Shown: piece after piece, positions 25,797 to 36,521 of the stretch | Layout of the letters: each line of letters begins with the position of its first letter | How positions within the stretch are numbered: position 1 is the first letter of the stretch | Assembly (NCBI GenBank): GCA_022844475.1 | Contig: JALHLR010000002.1 | Span: 110,512-174,511, forward strand | DNA from: Hyphomonadaceae bacterium | Lineage (GTDB): Bacteria; Pseudomonadota; Alphaproteobacteria; Caulobacterales; Hyphomonadaceae | Reading direction: 5' to 3' | Length of the DNA stretch: 64,000 bases | Notes under the pieces: generated by a model | What the model saw: the letters and a program-made list of their open reading frames with translations, nothing else | Database searches by the model: none | Told to the model about the DNA's origin: nothing | Position numbers and translations under genes: made by a program

Positions 25797-27497
25797 GTGG
25801 CGACAGTGACCAGCAAGGATCGTTCAGACCAGCAGGTGACGGACGCAGTCAGCTGGCTCATCGCAAACGGACTTCTGCCGCAGGAGAAGCACGCCCGCGC
25901 CGTCGCGATGGCACAGCATTCCTCCGAACGGATGGACCAGCTCCTTTTGAAGCTCGGTCTCGTGAACGAACAGCATCTCGCACAGGCCCTGTCGGTGGCC
26001 TGCGACCTTCCCCTTGTCGCGCGTGAAGCTTTTCCGGCGGATGCACCTTTCAACGGGCTGCTGCAGACCGACTATCTCCGTGCGCAGCGCATCGCCCCCC
26101 TGCGCATGGCTGACGGGTCGGTTCAGCTTGTCATGGCAGACCCCTTCAACGCCGAGGCCATAGCGGCGGTCGCGCTGAAAACCGGACTGCGGGTAAGGCC
26201 CGCCGTCGGCGTCGGCGGCGAAATCGATGTCTGGCTCGTCGCCACTGCCGTGGCGCCAAGACAGGAGCGGGACGTATCCGCCGCCGAGGCCGGCGGCGCG
26301 GACACCGACCTTCAGCGCCTGCGTGATCTCGCCGGCGGGGCGCCCGTCATTCGCTGGGTCGACCAGATGTTCGAAAGCGCGGTTGCGGCTGGCGCATCCG
26401 ACATCCATCTCGAGCCCGGCTCGCGCGGCATGCGCGTGCGCCTGCGCGTCGATGGCCATCTGCGCGAAATCCCGCCGCCAGACGCCAGCCTGACGGAGGC
26501 GACGACCTCCCGGATCAAGATTCTCGCCAAGCTCGACATCGCTGAACGCCGCCTGCCGCAGGACGGCAGAACCCGCATCACCATTCAGGGTCGCGAGATC
26601 GACCTGCGCATCGCCACCTCACCGACATTGCATGGCGAAGGCGCCGTGCTCCGTCTGCTCGACAAGTCTGCCGCTGTCCTATCGCTGGACGTGCTCGGCC
26701 TGTCGCCGGACACGGTCGAGAAAATCCGCCGTTCGATCCGCCGGCCGAATGGCGTGACGCTGGTCACCGGTCCGACAGGCTCGGGCAAGACAACGACACT
26801 CTACTCTGCGCTACGCGATATCCTTACGCCGGAGATGAAGTTCGTGTCGGTGGAAGACCCGATCGAATACCAGATCGAAGGCGTCTCTCAGATCCAGGTC
26901 CGCCCGACGATCGACCTGACCTTCGCCAAAGCGCTCCGCTCCATTCTTCGCCAGGACCCCGACGTTCTCATGATCGGTGAGATCCGCGACAGGGAAACGG
27001 CCACCATCGCCATCGAAGCGGCGCTGACCGGGCATCAGGTCCTCTCCACGCTCCACACCAACAATGCGCCCGCTACCGTCACACGTCTTATGGAAATGGG
27101 CGTGCCGGAATACCTGATCGCCTCCACCGTCAGCTCCATCTCCGCCCAGCGGCTGGTGCGCAATCTATGTCCCTCCTGCGCCGAGCCGTATGCACCATCC
27201 GCAGCGCTGCTGGCGAACCTGCCGGGCGCGAAATCCGCCAGCGATGCTCAGTACCGCAAGCCCAGGGGCTGCAGCGCCTGCCGCGGCACCGGCTATCGCG
27301 GCCGGGCCAGCATCGCCGAGATCATGATGATCTCCGACACCCTGCGCGACCTGATCCTGCGCCGCGCGCCGGAGCGCGATATTCGGAACAGGGCGATCGA
27401 CGAGGGCATGACGCCGCTGCTCGCCGATGGCCTGCGCCGCGCCGCCGATGGACTGACCTCGCTGGATGATGTCATTCGGGTAGCGGGGCTGGACTGA
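25797..27497 (+). CDS. gspE: Type II secretion ATPase GspE
   Basis: GspE is the cytosolic hexameric ATPase that drives pseudopilus assembly. The 566-aa protein has an N-terminal MshEN-like domain (about 1-150), Walker A G-P-T-G-S-G-K-T at 325-332, Walker B-like L-M-I-G-E-I-R-D-R-E-T near 394, and a four-Cys zinc segment (C-P-S-C near 458 and C-S-A-C near 491) typical of GspE/PilB. Start is GTG 25797, with GTG 25806 also possible. Its stop overlaps the gspF start. Confidence 0.93.
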   Translation: MATVTSKDRSDQQVTDAVSWLIANGLLPQEKHARAVAMAQHSSERMDQLLLKLGLVNEQHLAQALSVACDLPLVAREAFPADAPFNGLLQTDYLRAQRIAPLRMADGSVQLVMADPFNAEAIAAVALKTGLRVRPAVGVGGEIDVWLVATAVAPRQERDVSAAEAGGADTDLQRLRDLAGGAPVIRWVDQMFESAVAAGASDIHLEPGSRGMRVRLRVDGHLREIPPPDASLTEATTSRIKILAKLDIAERRLPQDGRTRITIQGREIDLRIATSPTLHGEGAVLRLLDKSAAVLSLDVLGLSPDTVEKIRRSIRRPNGVTLVTGPTGSGKTTTLYSALRDILTPEMKFVSVEDPIEYQIEGVSQIQVRPTIDLTFAKALRSILRQDPDVLMIGEIRDRETATIAIEAALTGHQVLSTLHTNNAPATVTRLMEMGVPEYLIASTVSSISAQRLVRNLCPSCAEPYAPSAALLANLPGAKSASDAQYRKPRGCSACRGTGYRGRASIAEIMMISDTLRDLILRRAPERDIRNRAIDEGMTPLLADGLRRAADGLTSLDDVIRVAGLD

Positions 27498-28690
27498 TGC
27501 AGGACTACAGTTTCAAGGCCTTTGCCAAGGACGGTGCGCTGGTCGCCGACCAGATCGCCGCGCCGAACCGCGCAGACGCCGTGCGCCAGCTTTCAGCTCG
27601 CGGGCTTGTCGCGTTCGAGATCAATGAGGGCGCATCGCGGCGCGCCGGCCGCCGCAGCAAGATGTCGCTCAAGACGCTTGCCGCATTCTGCCGCCAGATG
27701 GCGACAATGGTCGAGAGCGACCTCCCGATCGACGACGCGCTGCAGTTGCTGTCGCGCGACACGGACAAGAAGGCTGCAGCGCTGGCTGCCGGGCTCCGCA
27801 AGGCTGTCATGGGCGGATCGACGCTGTCCTCTGCGCTGTCATCCTATCCGGAAGCCGTGCCCGACGTGATGATCGGGCTGATCGCGGCCGGCGAAGCCGG
27901 GGGCGCCCTCGCGCCGGTCTTTCACCGGCTCGCAGATGGCTTCGAGATGCAGCTGCGCACGCAGGACGCGCTGCGCTCGGCGCTGATCTATCCGGCCGTG
28001 CTCGGCGTCACAGCGCTTGCCTCGCTCGTCCTCGTGCTGACCGTGGTTGCTCCGGCCCTGACACCCGTGTTCGCCGGCGCAGGCGATCGTACCCCCCTGT
28101 CGGCAAGAATCCTGATCGGCGCCTCCGAGGCATTGCGCAGCTACTGGTGGATCGGCGGCCTCGGACTCCTGTTGGCCATCCTGCTGATCGTCTCAAGCTT
28201 CCGGACGCCTGCTGGCCGCGCAAGTCTCGCAAGGCTTGCCATCAAGGCGCCCTTCATAGGCCCGATCGTCACAACCACCGAAACATCGCGCTTCCTGCAT
28301 TCGCTGGCGGCGCTGCTCGACAACGGCGTCAGCGTCGTGAATGCGCTGGAGGTTGCTCGCAAGGGAACGAGCAATCCGGTGGTGGCCAGAGAAATCGCCG
28401 CGATCACCAGCCGCGTGCGGCTGGGTGAACGGCTCGGTGACCTGCTGGCCAGATCGAAGGTGTTCCCGGCACTGGCCGGACAACTGGCGGCGGTCGGTGA
28501 GCGTTCAGGCAGTCTCGCAAAGATGCTGCGCCACGGCGCCCGCGTGATGGAGGAAGCTGCACAACGCGATGTGAAGCAGCTGCTCGTGGTCGCCACGCCG
28601 GCGCTGACAATCATTCTCGGCGTGCTGGTAGGCGGTGTCGTTCTGTCGCTCCTCAGCGCGATCCTGAGCGTCAACGATCTGGCGATCTGA
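27497..28690 (+). CDS. gspF: Type II secretion inner-membrane protein GspF
   Basis: GspF is the polytopic platform protein of the secretion machine. The 397-aa protein has two GspF domains: C-R-Q-M-A-T-M-V-E-S near residue 65 and a second with S-R-F-L-H-S-L-A-A-L-L near 258. Transmembrane helices lie near 165-185, 215-235 and at the C-terminus. The start codon overlaps the gspE stop (ATGA-type), showing translational coupling. Confidence 0.93.
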   Translation: MQDYSFKAFAKDGALVADQIAAPNRADAVRQLSARGLVAFEINEGASRRAGRRSKMSLKTLAAFCRQMATMVESDLPIDDALQLLSRDTDKKAAALAAGLRKAVMGGSTLSSALSSYPEAVPDVMIGLIAAGEAGGALAPVFHRLADGFEMQLRTQDALRSALIYPAVLGVTALASLVLVLTVVAPALTPVFAGAGDRTPLSARILIGASEALRSYWWIGGLGLLLAILLIVSSFRTPAGRASLARLAIKAPFIGPIVTTTETSRFLHSLAALLDNGVSVVNALEVARKGTSNPVVAREIAAITSRVRLGERLGDLLARSKVFPALAGQLAAVGERSGSLAKMLRHGARVMEEAAQRDVKQLLVVATPALTIILGVLVGGVVLSLLSAILSVNDLAI

Positions 28691-28697
28691 GGCCGCC

Positions 28698-29195
28698 ATG
28701 AACAAGCTGGCGCCAGAAGGAAAGGTTGCCGCCAGACAGGGCGAGGCGGGCTTCTCGCTGCTTGAAATCGTGGTCGCTCTGGCCATCCTCGCACTGGCCG
28801 TGGCGCTCGTCGGGGCGGCTTTCGGCCGATCAAGCGTCGGCTTCCGCTTTGATGCCGCCGCCCAGGAGCTGGCGCTCAATCTGCGCGAGGCTCAGGCGAG
28901 GGCGCTGCGCTCCGGCAGGGATGTCGCGCTGGTCATCGATGTCGATACGCGCCTCTACCGGCTGCAGGATGATCCGCAGGTGCAGCTACCGGAAGGCATC
29001 GTCCTCAATGTCATCTCGGCAGGCGAAGTGATGGCGTCGTCGCGCCGGCCTGTTATCAGCTTTGCCCCGGATGGCGGCTCAACCGGCGGCGCGGTCAGGC
29101 TGTCGCTCGAGGATCGCAGCACAACGATCAGCATCGACTGGCTGACCGGCGCAGTGACGACAGCCTCGGGAGGCGGCGATGCGCCCCAGACCTGA
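28698..29195 (+). CDS. gspH: Type II secretion minor pseudopilin GspH
   Basis: A 165-aa prepilin-like protein with the processing site E-A-G|F-S-L-L-E at about residues 15-22 and a hydrophobic helix after it. The body shows N-L-R-E-A-Q-A-R-A-L and F-A-P-D-G-G-S-T-G-G, the pattern of GspH/FimT rather than of the major pseudopilin GspG, which normally ends in a calcium-binding segment not seen here. It is cotranscribed with gspI and gspJ. Confidence 0.85.
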   Translation: MNKLAPEGKVAARQGEAGFSLLEIVVALAILALAVALVGAAFGRSSVGFRFDAAAQELALNLREAQARALRSGRDVALVIDVDTRLYRLQDDPQVQLPEGIVLNVISAGEVMASSRRPVISFAPDGGSTGGAVRLSLEDRSTTISIDWLTGAVTTASGGGDAPQT

Positions 29196-29583
29196 AGGCG
29201 AAGCAGGCTTCACCCTGCTGGAAGTTCTCGTGGCCTTCGTGATTCTTGCCCTGGTCGTCACGGCCTGCCTTCAGGTCTATTCGCGCAGCGCCGAGGCAGA
29301 GGCCCGCGCCCGCTGGTCCGAAAGGTCCCACGCGCTGCTTCGCGACCGGCTGGCCGCATTCGAGACGATCGGGCTGCAGCCTGGACAAGCCCGACAGGGC
29401 CAGACAGGCGACGGCCTGACGTGGACGCTCACCGCGAGCCAGCCAATCATCGGCAACGGCAACCCCGCCAGCGACCGCGCCGTCATCTGGATCACGGCCA
29501 GCGTCACCGACCCGGCAGGCGTCACCTCCACCTCCTCCACCGCGCGCTGGCGCGGCGAAGTCATCGCCAGGGTGGCCGAATGA
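29179..29583 (+). CDS. gspI: Type II secretion minor pseudopilin GspI
   Basis: A 134-aa minor pseudopilin with prepilin site E-A-G|F-T-L-L-E-V near residues 8-16 and a hydrophobic helix. The C-terminal half is the short beta domain of GspI (V-T-D-P-A-G-V-T; W-R-G-E-V). Strong GGAGGCGGCG precedes the ATG. It overlaps gspH by 17 bp and gspJ by 4 bp. Confidence 0.85.
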   Translation: MRPRPEGEAGFTLLEVLVAFVILALVVTACLQVYSRSAEAEARARWSERSHALLRDRLAAFETIGLQPGQARQGQTGDGLTWTLTASQPIIGNGNPASDRAVIWITASVTDPAGVTSTSSTARWRGEVIARVAE

Positions 29584-30215
29584 AACGCGCTCCCCGTGGC
29601 GAGGCCGGCTTTTCGCTTCTCGAAACGCTTCTCGGCCTGACCCTCACCGCCATGATCGGCGTGCTGATGATGGGCTCCCTGCAGATGGGCACGCGCGTGT
29701 GGGAGCGGCAGAAGGCCGGCGCACTGCCGGGCGAGGAGCAGCTCATCCTTGGCCAGACCAGCGAATGGCTGGCGCAGGCCATGCCGGCCAGGCTGCGTAG
29801 CCTGGACACTACGCCCTTTGCCCCATTCTTCGGCGACGCCAATCGCACCTCGTTCATCTATTCCGCCCCCGGCCTTGGCGCCTCGCCGGGCGTCTACGCT
29901 GTGGATCTGGAGTTGATGGAAGCCGATGGCTGCGAGGTCGGCCGCAGGCTGATGATGCGCATCTCGCGCATCGTTCCGGCTGACGACCCGGAGGCGAGGC
30001 AGGACGCCGCACCGCAGACCCGAGAACTCGCGCGCTGCCTCAGCGCGGCGTCCTTCACATTCTGGGGAACGTTGACCGACCAGGCGAACGCATCCTGGCA
30101 CGAAGACTGGCAGAACCAGACGAAACTGCCTTCGGTCGTGCGCCTGCGATCAATGTCGCCGGAAGGCATTGAGCAGGTCGTTCTGACCCAGAGACTTCTG
30201 AACGCACAATTCTAG
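29580..30215 (+). CDS. gspJ: Type II secretion minor pseudopilin GspJ
   Basis: A 211-aa minor pseudopilin with prepilin site E-A-G|F-S-L-L-E near residues 8-15, a hydrophobic helix, and a large beta-rich domain (F-I-Y-S-A-P-G-L-G; F-T-F-W-G-T-L) fitting GspJ. It is the last gene of the plus-strand operon E-F-H-I-J; its ATG overlaps the gspI stop. Confidence 0.85.
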   Translation: MKRAPRGEAGFSLLETLLGLTLTAMIGVLMMGSLQMGTRVWERQKAGALPGEEQLILGQTSEWLAQAMPARLRSLDTTPFAPFFGDANRTSFIYSAPGLGASPGVYAVDLELMEADGCEVGRRLMMRISRIVPADDPEARQDAAPQTRELARCLSAASFTFWGTLTDQANASWHEDWQNQTKLPSVVRLRSMSPEGIEQVVLTQRLLNAQF

Positions 30216-30348
30216 CGGCTGACGTAGGGGCATGGACCTCGCGGATTCGACCACGCCGGCCTCCGCTTGCCGCGCTCGACAATTCGCTACAGGGTGCGGC
30301 CACGCGTAACGACGGTCACAAGAGCGGACGCGAAATCGGGAGGTCGAC

Positions 30349-32082
30349 ATGACGCCGCTTGAACAGGGTTCGCGGGAAGAGCGCACATTCGATGCGATCG
30401 TGGTCGGCAGTGGCATCGCCGGCGGATGGGCGGCCAAAGAGCTCTGCGAAAGGGGCCTGAAGACGCTGGTCCTCGAGCGCGGGCGTCAGGTCAAGCATGT
30501 CGAGGACTACACGACCTTCAACAAGGACCCATGGGACTTCCGCTACGCTGGCGGCCGCACCCCGCAGGACGAAGTGGAGAAGCATTACTTCAAGCAGAAG
30601 CGCACGGGTTACACCGTCAACGACCAGTGGAACCACTGGTTCGTGAAGGATGACGAGCATCCCTATACCGAGGTGAACCGCTTCGACTGGATCCGCGGCT
30701 ATCATGTCGGCGGCCGCTCGATCACCTGGGGGCGGCAGAGCTATCGCTGGAGCGATCTCGATTTCGAGGCCAACGCGAAGGAGGGCGTCGCCGTCGACTG
30801 GCCCATCCGTTATGCCGACCTTGCGCCGTGGTACGACCATGTCGAACGCTGGATGGGCGTCAGCGGTTCGAATGAGGGATTGCCGCAACTGCCCGATGGC
30901 GTGTTCCAGCCGCCTATGGAGTTCAACGTCGTCGAGAAGTCGTTCAAGGGGAAGGTCGAGAACAAGTTCCCCGAGCGGCGCGTCACCATGGGGCGCACCG
31001 CTCACCTGACGAAGCCGACCGACGAGCAAATGAAGATCGGCCGGGGCACCTGCCAGACCAGAAACCTCTGCATGCGCGGCTGCGCCTTCGGGGCCTACTT
31101 CTCATCCAACGCCGCGACCCTGATCGCCGCCGACCATACCGGCAACATGACACTCGCGCCCGACTCGATCGTCACCGAGGTGATCTTCGATCCGAAGGCG
31201 AACAAGGCGACCGGCGTCCGCGTCAAGAACGGCAATACCGGCGAAATGACGGAATACTTCGCGAAGGTGATCTTCCTCAACGCGTCTTCGCTGGCCACAA
31301 CCTGGATCATGCTCCACTCGAAGAGCGACCGCTTCCCGAACGGTCTCGGCAACGACTCCGATGAACTTGGTCGCAATGTGATGGACCACCACTTCCTCGC
31401 CGGCGCACAGTCCGAGGTGGACGGATATGACGATCGCTACTACGCGGGCCGGCGGCCGACGGGCATCTACGTCCCGCGCTTCCGAAACCTCGGCGACAGT
31501 GGCACGAAACAGAAGGACTTCACACGCGGCTATGGCTATCAGGGCGGCGCCAGCCGGTCGGGCTGGCAGCGTCTGGTCGCGGAGATAGGTTTCGGTCGCG
31601 AGCTGAAGGAGGAAATCTCCGAGCCGGGCAACTGGACGATGGGCCTGACCGGCTTCGGTGAGATGCTGCCGTACCGCGACAACCGCGTCTGGCTGAACAA
31701 CGACGTGAAGGACGTGAACGGCCTGCCGACGCTGACCATGGACGTCACGATCCGCCAGAACGAACTCAACATGCGCAGGGACATGCAGGCTGCCGCCGTC
31801 GAGATGATGGAGACAGCGGGCTTCAAGAATGTTCGCCCGTATGACCGTCCCTATGCGCCCGGTCTCGGCATCCACGAGATGGGCACGGCGCGCATGGGCC
31901 GCGACCCGAAAACGTCCGTGCTCAACGCTTATAACCAGATCCACGCCTGCAAGAACGTTTATGTGACTGACGGCGCAGCGATGACCTCGGCTGCATGCGT
32001 GAACCCCTCATTGACCTACATGGCGCTGACAGTGCGCGCGGCGGACCACGCCGTGAACGCGCTGAAGCGCGGCGAACTCTAG
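30349..32082 (+). CDS. GMC-family FAD dehydrogenase, glucoside 3-dehydrogenase-like catalytic subunit
   Basis: A 577-aa FAD oxidoreductase. The dinucleotide motif G-S-G-I-A-G is at residues 20-25. A cysteine array Cys235-x5-Cys241-x3-Cys245 resembles the [3Fe-4S] ligands of bacterial FAD glucose dehydrogenases. The C-terminal H-E-M-G-T-A-R-M-G and C-V-N-P-S-L-T supply the GMC catalytic His/Asn pair. It has no signal peptide; the next gene encodes the Tat-bearing small subunit, so the complex is probably exported folded. With the DUF1080 and isomerase genes nearby, C3 oxidation of a sugar or glycoside is the likely reaction. No cytochrome c subunit is next to it. Confidence 0.85.
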   Translation: MTPLEQGSREERTFDAIVVGSGIAGGWAAKELCERGLKTLVLERGRQVKHVEDYTTFNKDPWDFRYAGGRTPQDEVEKHYFKQKRTGYTVNDQWNHWFVKDDEHPYTEVNRFDWIRGYHVGGRSITWGRQSYRWSDLDFEANAKEGVAVDWPIRYADLAPWYDHVERWMGVSGSNEGLPQLPDGVFQPPMEFNVVEKSFKGKVENKFPERRVTMGRTAHLTKPTDEQMKIGRGTCQTRNLCMRGCAFGAYFSSNAATLIAADHTGNMTLAPDSIVTEVIFDPKANKATGVRVKNGNTGEMTEYFAKVIFLNASSLATTWIMLHSKSDRFPNGLGNDSDELGRNVMDHHFLAGAQSEVDGYDDRYYAGRRPTGIYVPRFRNLGDSGTKQKDFTRGYGYQGGASRSGWQRLVAEIGFGRELKEEISEPGNWTMGLTGFGEMLPYRDNRVWLNNDVKDVNGLPTLTMDVTIRQNELNMRRDMQAAAVEMMETAGFKNVRPYDRPYAPGLGIHEMGTARMGRDPKTSVLNAYNQIHACKNVYVTDGAAMTSAACVNPSLTYMALTVRAADHAVNALKRGEL

Positions 32083-32096
32083 GACGGAGACCGGAA

Positions 32097-32690
32097 ATGA
32101 TGGACCGTCGCGAACTTCTCTACCGGGCTTCGATGCTGCTCGGAGGCGTGATCACGGCAAGCGCCGCCTCCGGGGTTCTTGCGGGGTGCACAACAGCGCC
32201 TGACGGGTTGGGCGAGGTGAAGTCCGGCTTTCTCACCGCTGAGGAAACGGCGACCGTGAGTGCGATGGCCGAGCAGATCATCCCGCGCACGGAAACACCC
32301 GGCGCGCTGGATGTCGGCGTGCCCGCCTTCATCGACCGCATGCTGTCTGGCTTCTATACCGACAACGAGCGGGGCATCGTCCGCACGGGGCTCGCTTCAG
32401 CGAACGCAGACGCAGTCAGGCTACGCGGAAAATCGTTCGCCCAGCTGACGGCTGACGAGCAGGTCGCCCTGATGCGCGAATACGACAAGGCCCAGTTCGA
32501 CCAGACACGTGCAAATGCTAACGTACAGGGAGCATCGCCTCACTATTTCAGGCTGGTGAAGGAGCTTACCATCATCGGCTTCTGCATGTCGGAGGCTGGC
32601 GCGACGAAGCTGATGAACTATGCGCAGAGCCCCGGTCCGTTCCGCGGCGACGTGCCGCTGAGCGAAGTTGGAAAAGCCTCGGCGCTGTGA
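32097..32690 (+). CDS. Gluconate 2-dehydrogenase subunit 3 family protein (Tat/lipobox)
   Basis: The 197-aa small subunit partner of the GMC dehydrogenase. The N-terminus M-M-D-R-R-E-L-L-Y-R has a twin-arginine-like pair, then a hydrophobic stretch ending in a lipobox-like V-L-A-G-C at about residues 28-32. The rest is helical, with E-E-T-A-T-V-S-A-M-A-E-Q-I-I-P-R-T, the start of the subunit-3 fold. In known FAD sugar dehydrogenases this subunit carries the catalytic subunit across the membrane. It starts 14 bp after the GMC stop. Confidence 0.85.
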   Translation: MMDRRELLYRASMLLGGVITASAASGVLAGCTTAPDGLGEVKSGFLTAEETATVSAMAEQIIPRTETPGALDVGVPAFIDRMLSGFYTDNERGIVRTGLASANADAVRLRGKSFAQLTADEQVALMREYDKAQFDQTRANANVQGASPHYFRLVKELTIIGFCMSEAGATKLMNYAQSPGPFRGDVPLSEVGKASAL

Positions 32691-32724
32691 CGACGCGGCC
32701 GGACTTCCATCAGGGAAAAAGGCC

Positions 32725-34350
<1,626 letters not shown>

Positions 34351-34355
34351 TCCTT

Positions 34356-35150
34356 CTATTTCTTCAAGATCTCGATCTTCCTGAACTCGATCGGGTTGCC
34401 CTCGCTCTGCAGCGAGATCGTGCCGCCATCGAGCACAAGCCTGCCGCCCGCCGCCGCGACGAGCGGTTTCGAATTGGCCATGCGGCCCTCCGGATCAAGT
34501 TGAACCCGTGAATAGACGATGGTGGGGGCGCCATTGATCTTTTGTGTGACGGTGCCGTCCGCAGCGACTTCAACCTCGAATTCAGCCCAGACCTCGTTCG
34601 GACCAGACGGCGTTTTCGAATTGATGCAGTGCGTCGTCTCAAGCTTTCCATCGATCACCACATGCGTGCCTGGCGAGCACATGTTGCCGTTGAAGCGTTC
34701 CTGCCCCGGCGCCTGACCGAGCAGCTGGGCTTCGACCGACACTGGGAAGCTGTCGCCGACGGCCATGCCCTTTGGGTCCTCCCCAAAGATCATCACGCCC
34801 GAATTCGCGATGGCCCAGCCCGGCGTGTCCGCCGGATGCGCGTTCAGGAAGCGGTACTCGAAGCGCAGCCGGTATGGGCCATAGACAGGCTCCTTGTAGA
34901 ACAGGTGGCCGAAGCGCTCACCGAACTGGTCGTACTTGTCGTAGCTGACCACGATAGCTCCGTCGCGTATGCGGAAGGTGTCGCGATAATTCTCGCCCAG
35001 TGGAAAACCACGAATCTTGGGCGTCCAGCCATCCAGCGTCTTGCCGTCGAACAGCGGTTGCCAGCCCTCGCCGCCTTGCGGCATTGCGGTGCACCCGCCG
35101 ATGCAAAGCGCCATAGTCGCGACGGCAATGCGATTTACCCATGATTTCAT
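34356..35150 (-). CDS. DUF1080 lipoprotein (3-keto-disaccharide hydrolase family)
   Basis: A 264-aa envelope protein with signal and lipobox C-I-G-G-C at about residues 16-20. The concanavalin-like fold of the DUF1080 family is marked by W-Q-P-L-F-D-G-K-T-L-D-G-W near 30-42 and N-S-G-V-M-I-F near 117. Characterised members cleave 3-keto-glycosides. The longer insert around G-E-R-F-G-H-L-F-Y and the Cys pair C-S-P and C-I-N distinguish it from the second copy at 39701. It is transcribed alone on the minus strand, convergent with the monooxygenase and divergent from the transporter. Confidence 0.82.
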   Translation of the reverse strand: MKSWVNRIAVATMALCIGGCTAMPQGGEGWQPLFDGKTLDGWTPKIRGFPLGENYRDTFRIRDGAIVVSYDKYDQFGERFGHLFYKEPVYGPYRLRFEYRFLNAHPADTPGWAIANSGVMIFGEDPKGMAVGDSFPVSVEAQLLGQAPGQERFNGNMCSPGTHVVIDGKLETTHCINSKTPSGPNEVWAEFEVEVAADGTVTQKINGAPTIVYSRVQLDPEGRMANSKPLVAAAGGRLVLDGGTISLQSEGNPIEFRKIEILKK

Positions 35151-35233
35151 GGCGATCTTCCTGTCCCTTCGCGCCTGCCCCGTGGACACGGCGCCTCACG
35201 CTGCTAACACTCGATCCTAGAACACGCGCAGGA

Positions 35234-35252
35234 CGCTGGCGACAGACCAGCG
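35234..35252. promoter_or_regulatory. Inverted repeat in the divergent promoter region of the sugar locus
   Basis: CGCTGG at 35234-35239 and CCAGCG at 35247-35252 are exact reverse complements with a 7-bp spacer. The site lies in the 123-bp gap between the minus-strand DUF1080 gene and the plus-strand transporter operon, 21 bp before the transporter start. It could be an operator or an mRNA hairpin near the ribosome site; six-base arms are short, so chance is possible. Confidence 0.3.
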
Positions 35253-35273
35253 GGGCGCAAGGGAGGACGATAC

Positions 35274-36500
35274 GTGATTCAGACGCGCCTGTTCCTTATG
35301 ATGCTGCTCCAGCTCGCGATCTGGGGCGCCTACATGCCGAAACTGTTTCCCTACATGGGGCAGCTGGGCTTCGAGGCGTGGCAGCAATCGCTGGTCGGCA
35401 GCGCCTGGGGCATCGCGTCGATCCTCGGAATCTTCTTTTCCAACCAGTTTGCCGACCGCAATTTTTCGGCTGAGCGCTTCCTTGCGGTGAGCAACGTCAT
35501 CGGCGGTGTTGCGCTTCTGGGATGCGCGTACTTCACCGACTTCTGGTCATTCTTCTGGTGCTATCTCGCCTTCAGCCTTGTCTACGTTCCGTCTATGTCG
35601 GTCTCCAACGCCATCGCCTTCGCAAACCTGCGCGATCCTGCCGCCCAGTTCGGCACGATCCGCATGGGCGGCACGATCGGCTGGATCATGGTCAGCTGGC
35701 CATTCGTATTCCTGCTGAGCGCGGACGCCGGGCCCGAGCAGGTTCGCCTGATCTTTGTGGTCGCCGCCATCGTCTCGTTCGCGTTCGCCGCCTACAGCCT
35801 GACATTGCCGCACACGCCCCCGCGGCGCGATGCGGCCGACAGCGATCCTCTGGCCTGGCGCAAGGCGATCAAGCTGCTGGGCGTCCCGTCCATCGCCATT
35901 CTGTTCGTCGTCACCTTCATCGATAGCGTTGTGCACAACGGCTATTTCGTCATGGCGGATGGCTATCTCACCAACCGCGTCGGCATCGACGCGAACCTGT
36001 CCATGATCGTGCTCAGCATCGGCCAGGTCGCCGAGATCGTGACGATGTTCATCCTCGGCGCCGTGCTGATCCGGATCGGCTGGAAGGCCACGATGATCAT
36101 TGGCATCCTTGGCCACGCCGCGCGGTTCCTGGTGTTCGCCTTCTTCCCGGACAGCGTGCCGACGATCATCACGGTTCAGTTGCTGCACGGCGTCTGCTAT
36201 GCATTCTTCTTCGCGACCGTGTACATCTTCGTCGACGCCGCCTTCCCGAAGGACGTGCGCTCCAGCGCCCAGGGCCTGTTCAACCTGCTGATCCTGGGCA
36301 TCGGCAACGTTGCCGCCAGCTTCCTCTTCCCGGCCCTGATGGCTCAGCTCACGATCGGTGGAACCGAGCCGGGGACGACCGCGATCGACTACCAGAAACT
36401 GTTCATGGTCCCAGCCGGCATGGCGCTCGTCGCCGTCCTGCTGCTGGCCTTGTTCTTCCGGCCGGCGGAGCGCGCGCCTGCAAGCGTTGCAGCGGCATGA
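35274..36500 (+). CDS. MFS nucleoside/sugar:H+ symporter-like transporter
   Basis: A 408-aa inner-membrane carrier with about twelve hydrophobic segments. The N-terminus L-Q-L-A-I-W-G-A-Y and the segment F-G-T-I-R-M-G-G-T-I-G-W-I near residue 124 are the pattern of the NupG-type nucleoside:H+ symporter group, relatives of which sit in sugar loci. It is first of a five-gene operon with two isomerases, a Gfo/Idh/MocA enzyme and a DUF1080 lipoprotein, so it probably imports the keto sugar or its product. Start is GTG 35274 after GGGAGGA. Confidence 0.85.
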   Translation: MIQTRLFLMMLLQLAIWGAYMPKLFPYMGQLGFEAWQQSLVGSAWGIASILGIFFSNQFADRNFSAERFLAVSNVIGGVALLGCAYFTDFWSFFWCYLAFSLVYVPSMSVSNAIAFANLRDPAAQFGTIRMGGTIGWIMVSWPFVFLLSADAGPEQVRLIFVVAAIVSFAFAAYSLTLPHTPPRRDAADSDPLAWRKAIKLLGVPSIAILFVVTFIDSVVHNGYFVMADGYLTNRVGIDANLSMIVLSIGQVAEIVTMFILGAVLIRIGWKATMIIGILGHAARFLVFAFFPDSVPTIITVQLLHGVCYAFFFATVYIFVDAAFPKDVRSSAQGLFNLLILGIGNVAASFLFPALMAQLTIGGTEPGTTAIDYQKLFMVPAGMALVAVLLLALFFRPAERAPASVAAA

Positions 36501-36521
36501 GATTTCACAATGGAGCGAACC

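Noticed and set aside
28698..29195. Reading the first pseudopilin gene as GspG
   Set aside because: The sequence has the N-L-R-E-A-Q-A-R and F-x-P-D-G-x-S-T-G patterns of GspH/FimT and no C-terminal calcium-binding segment.
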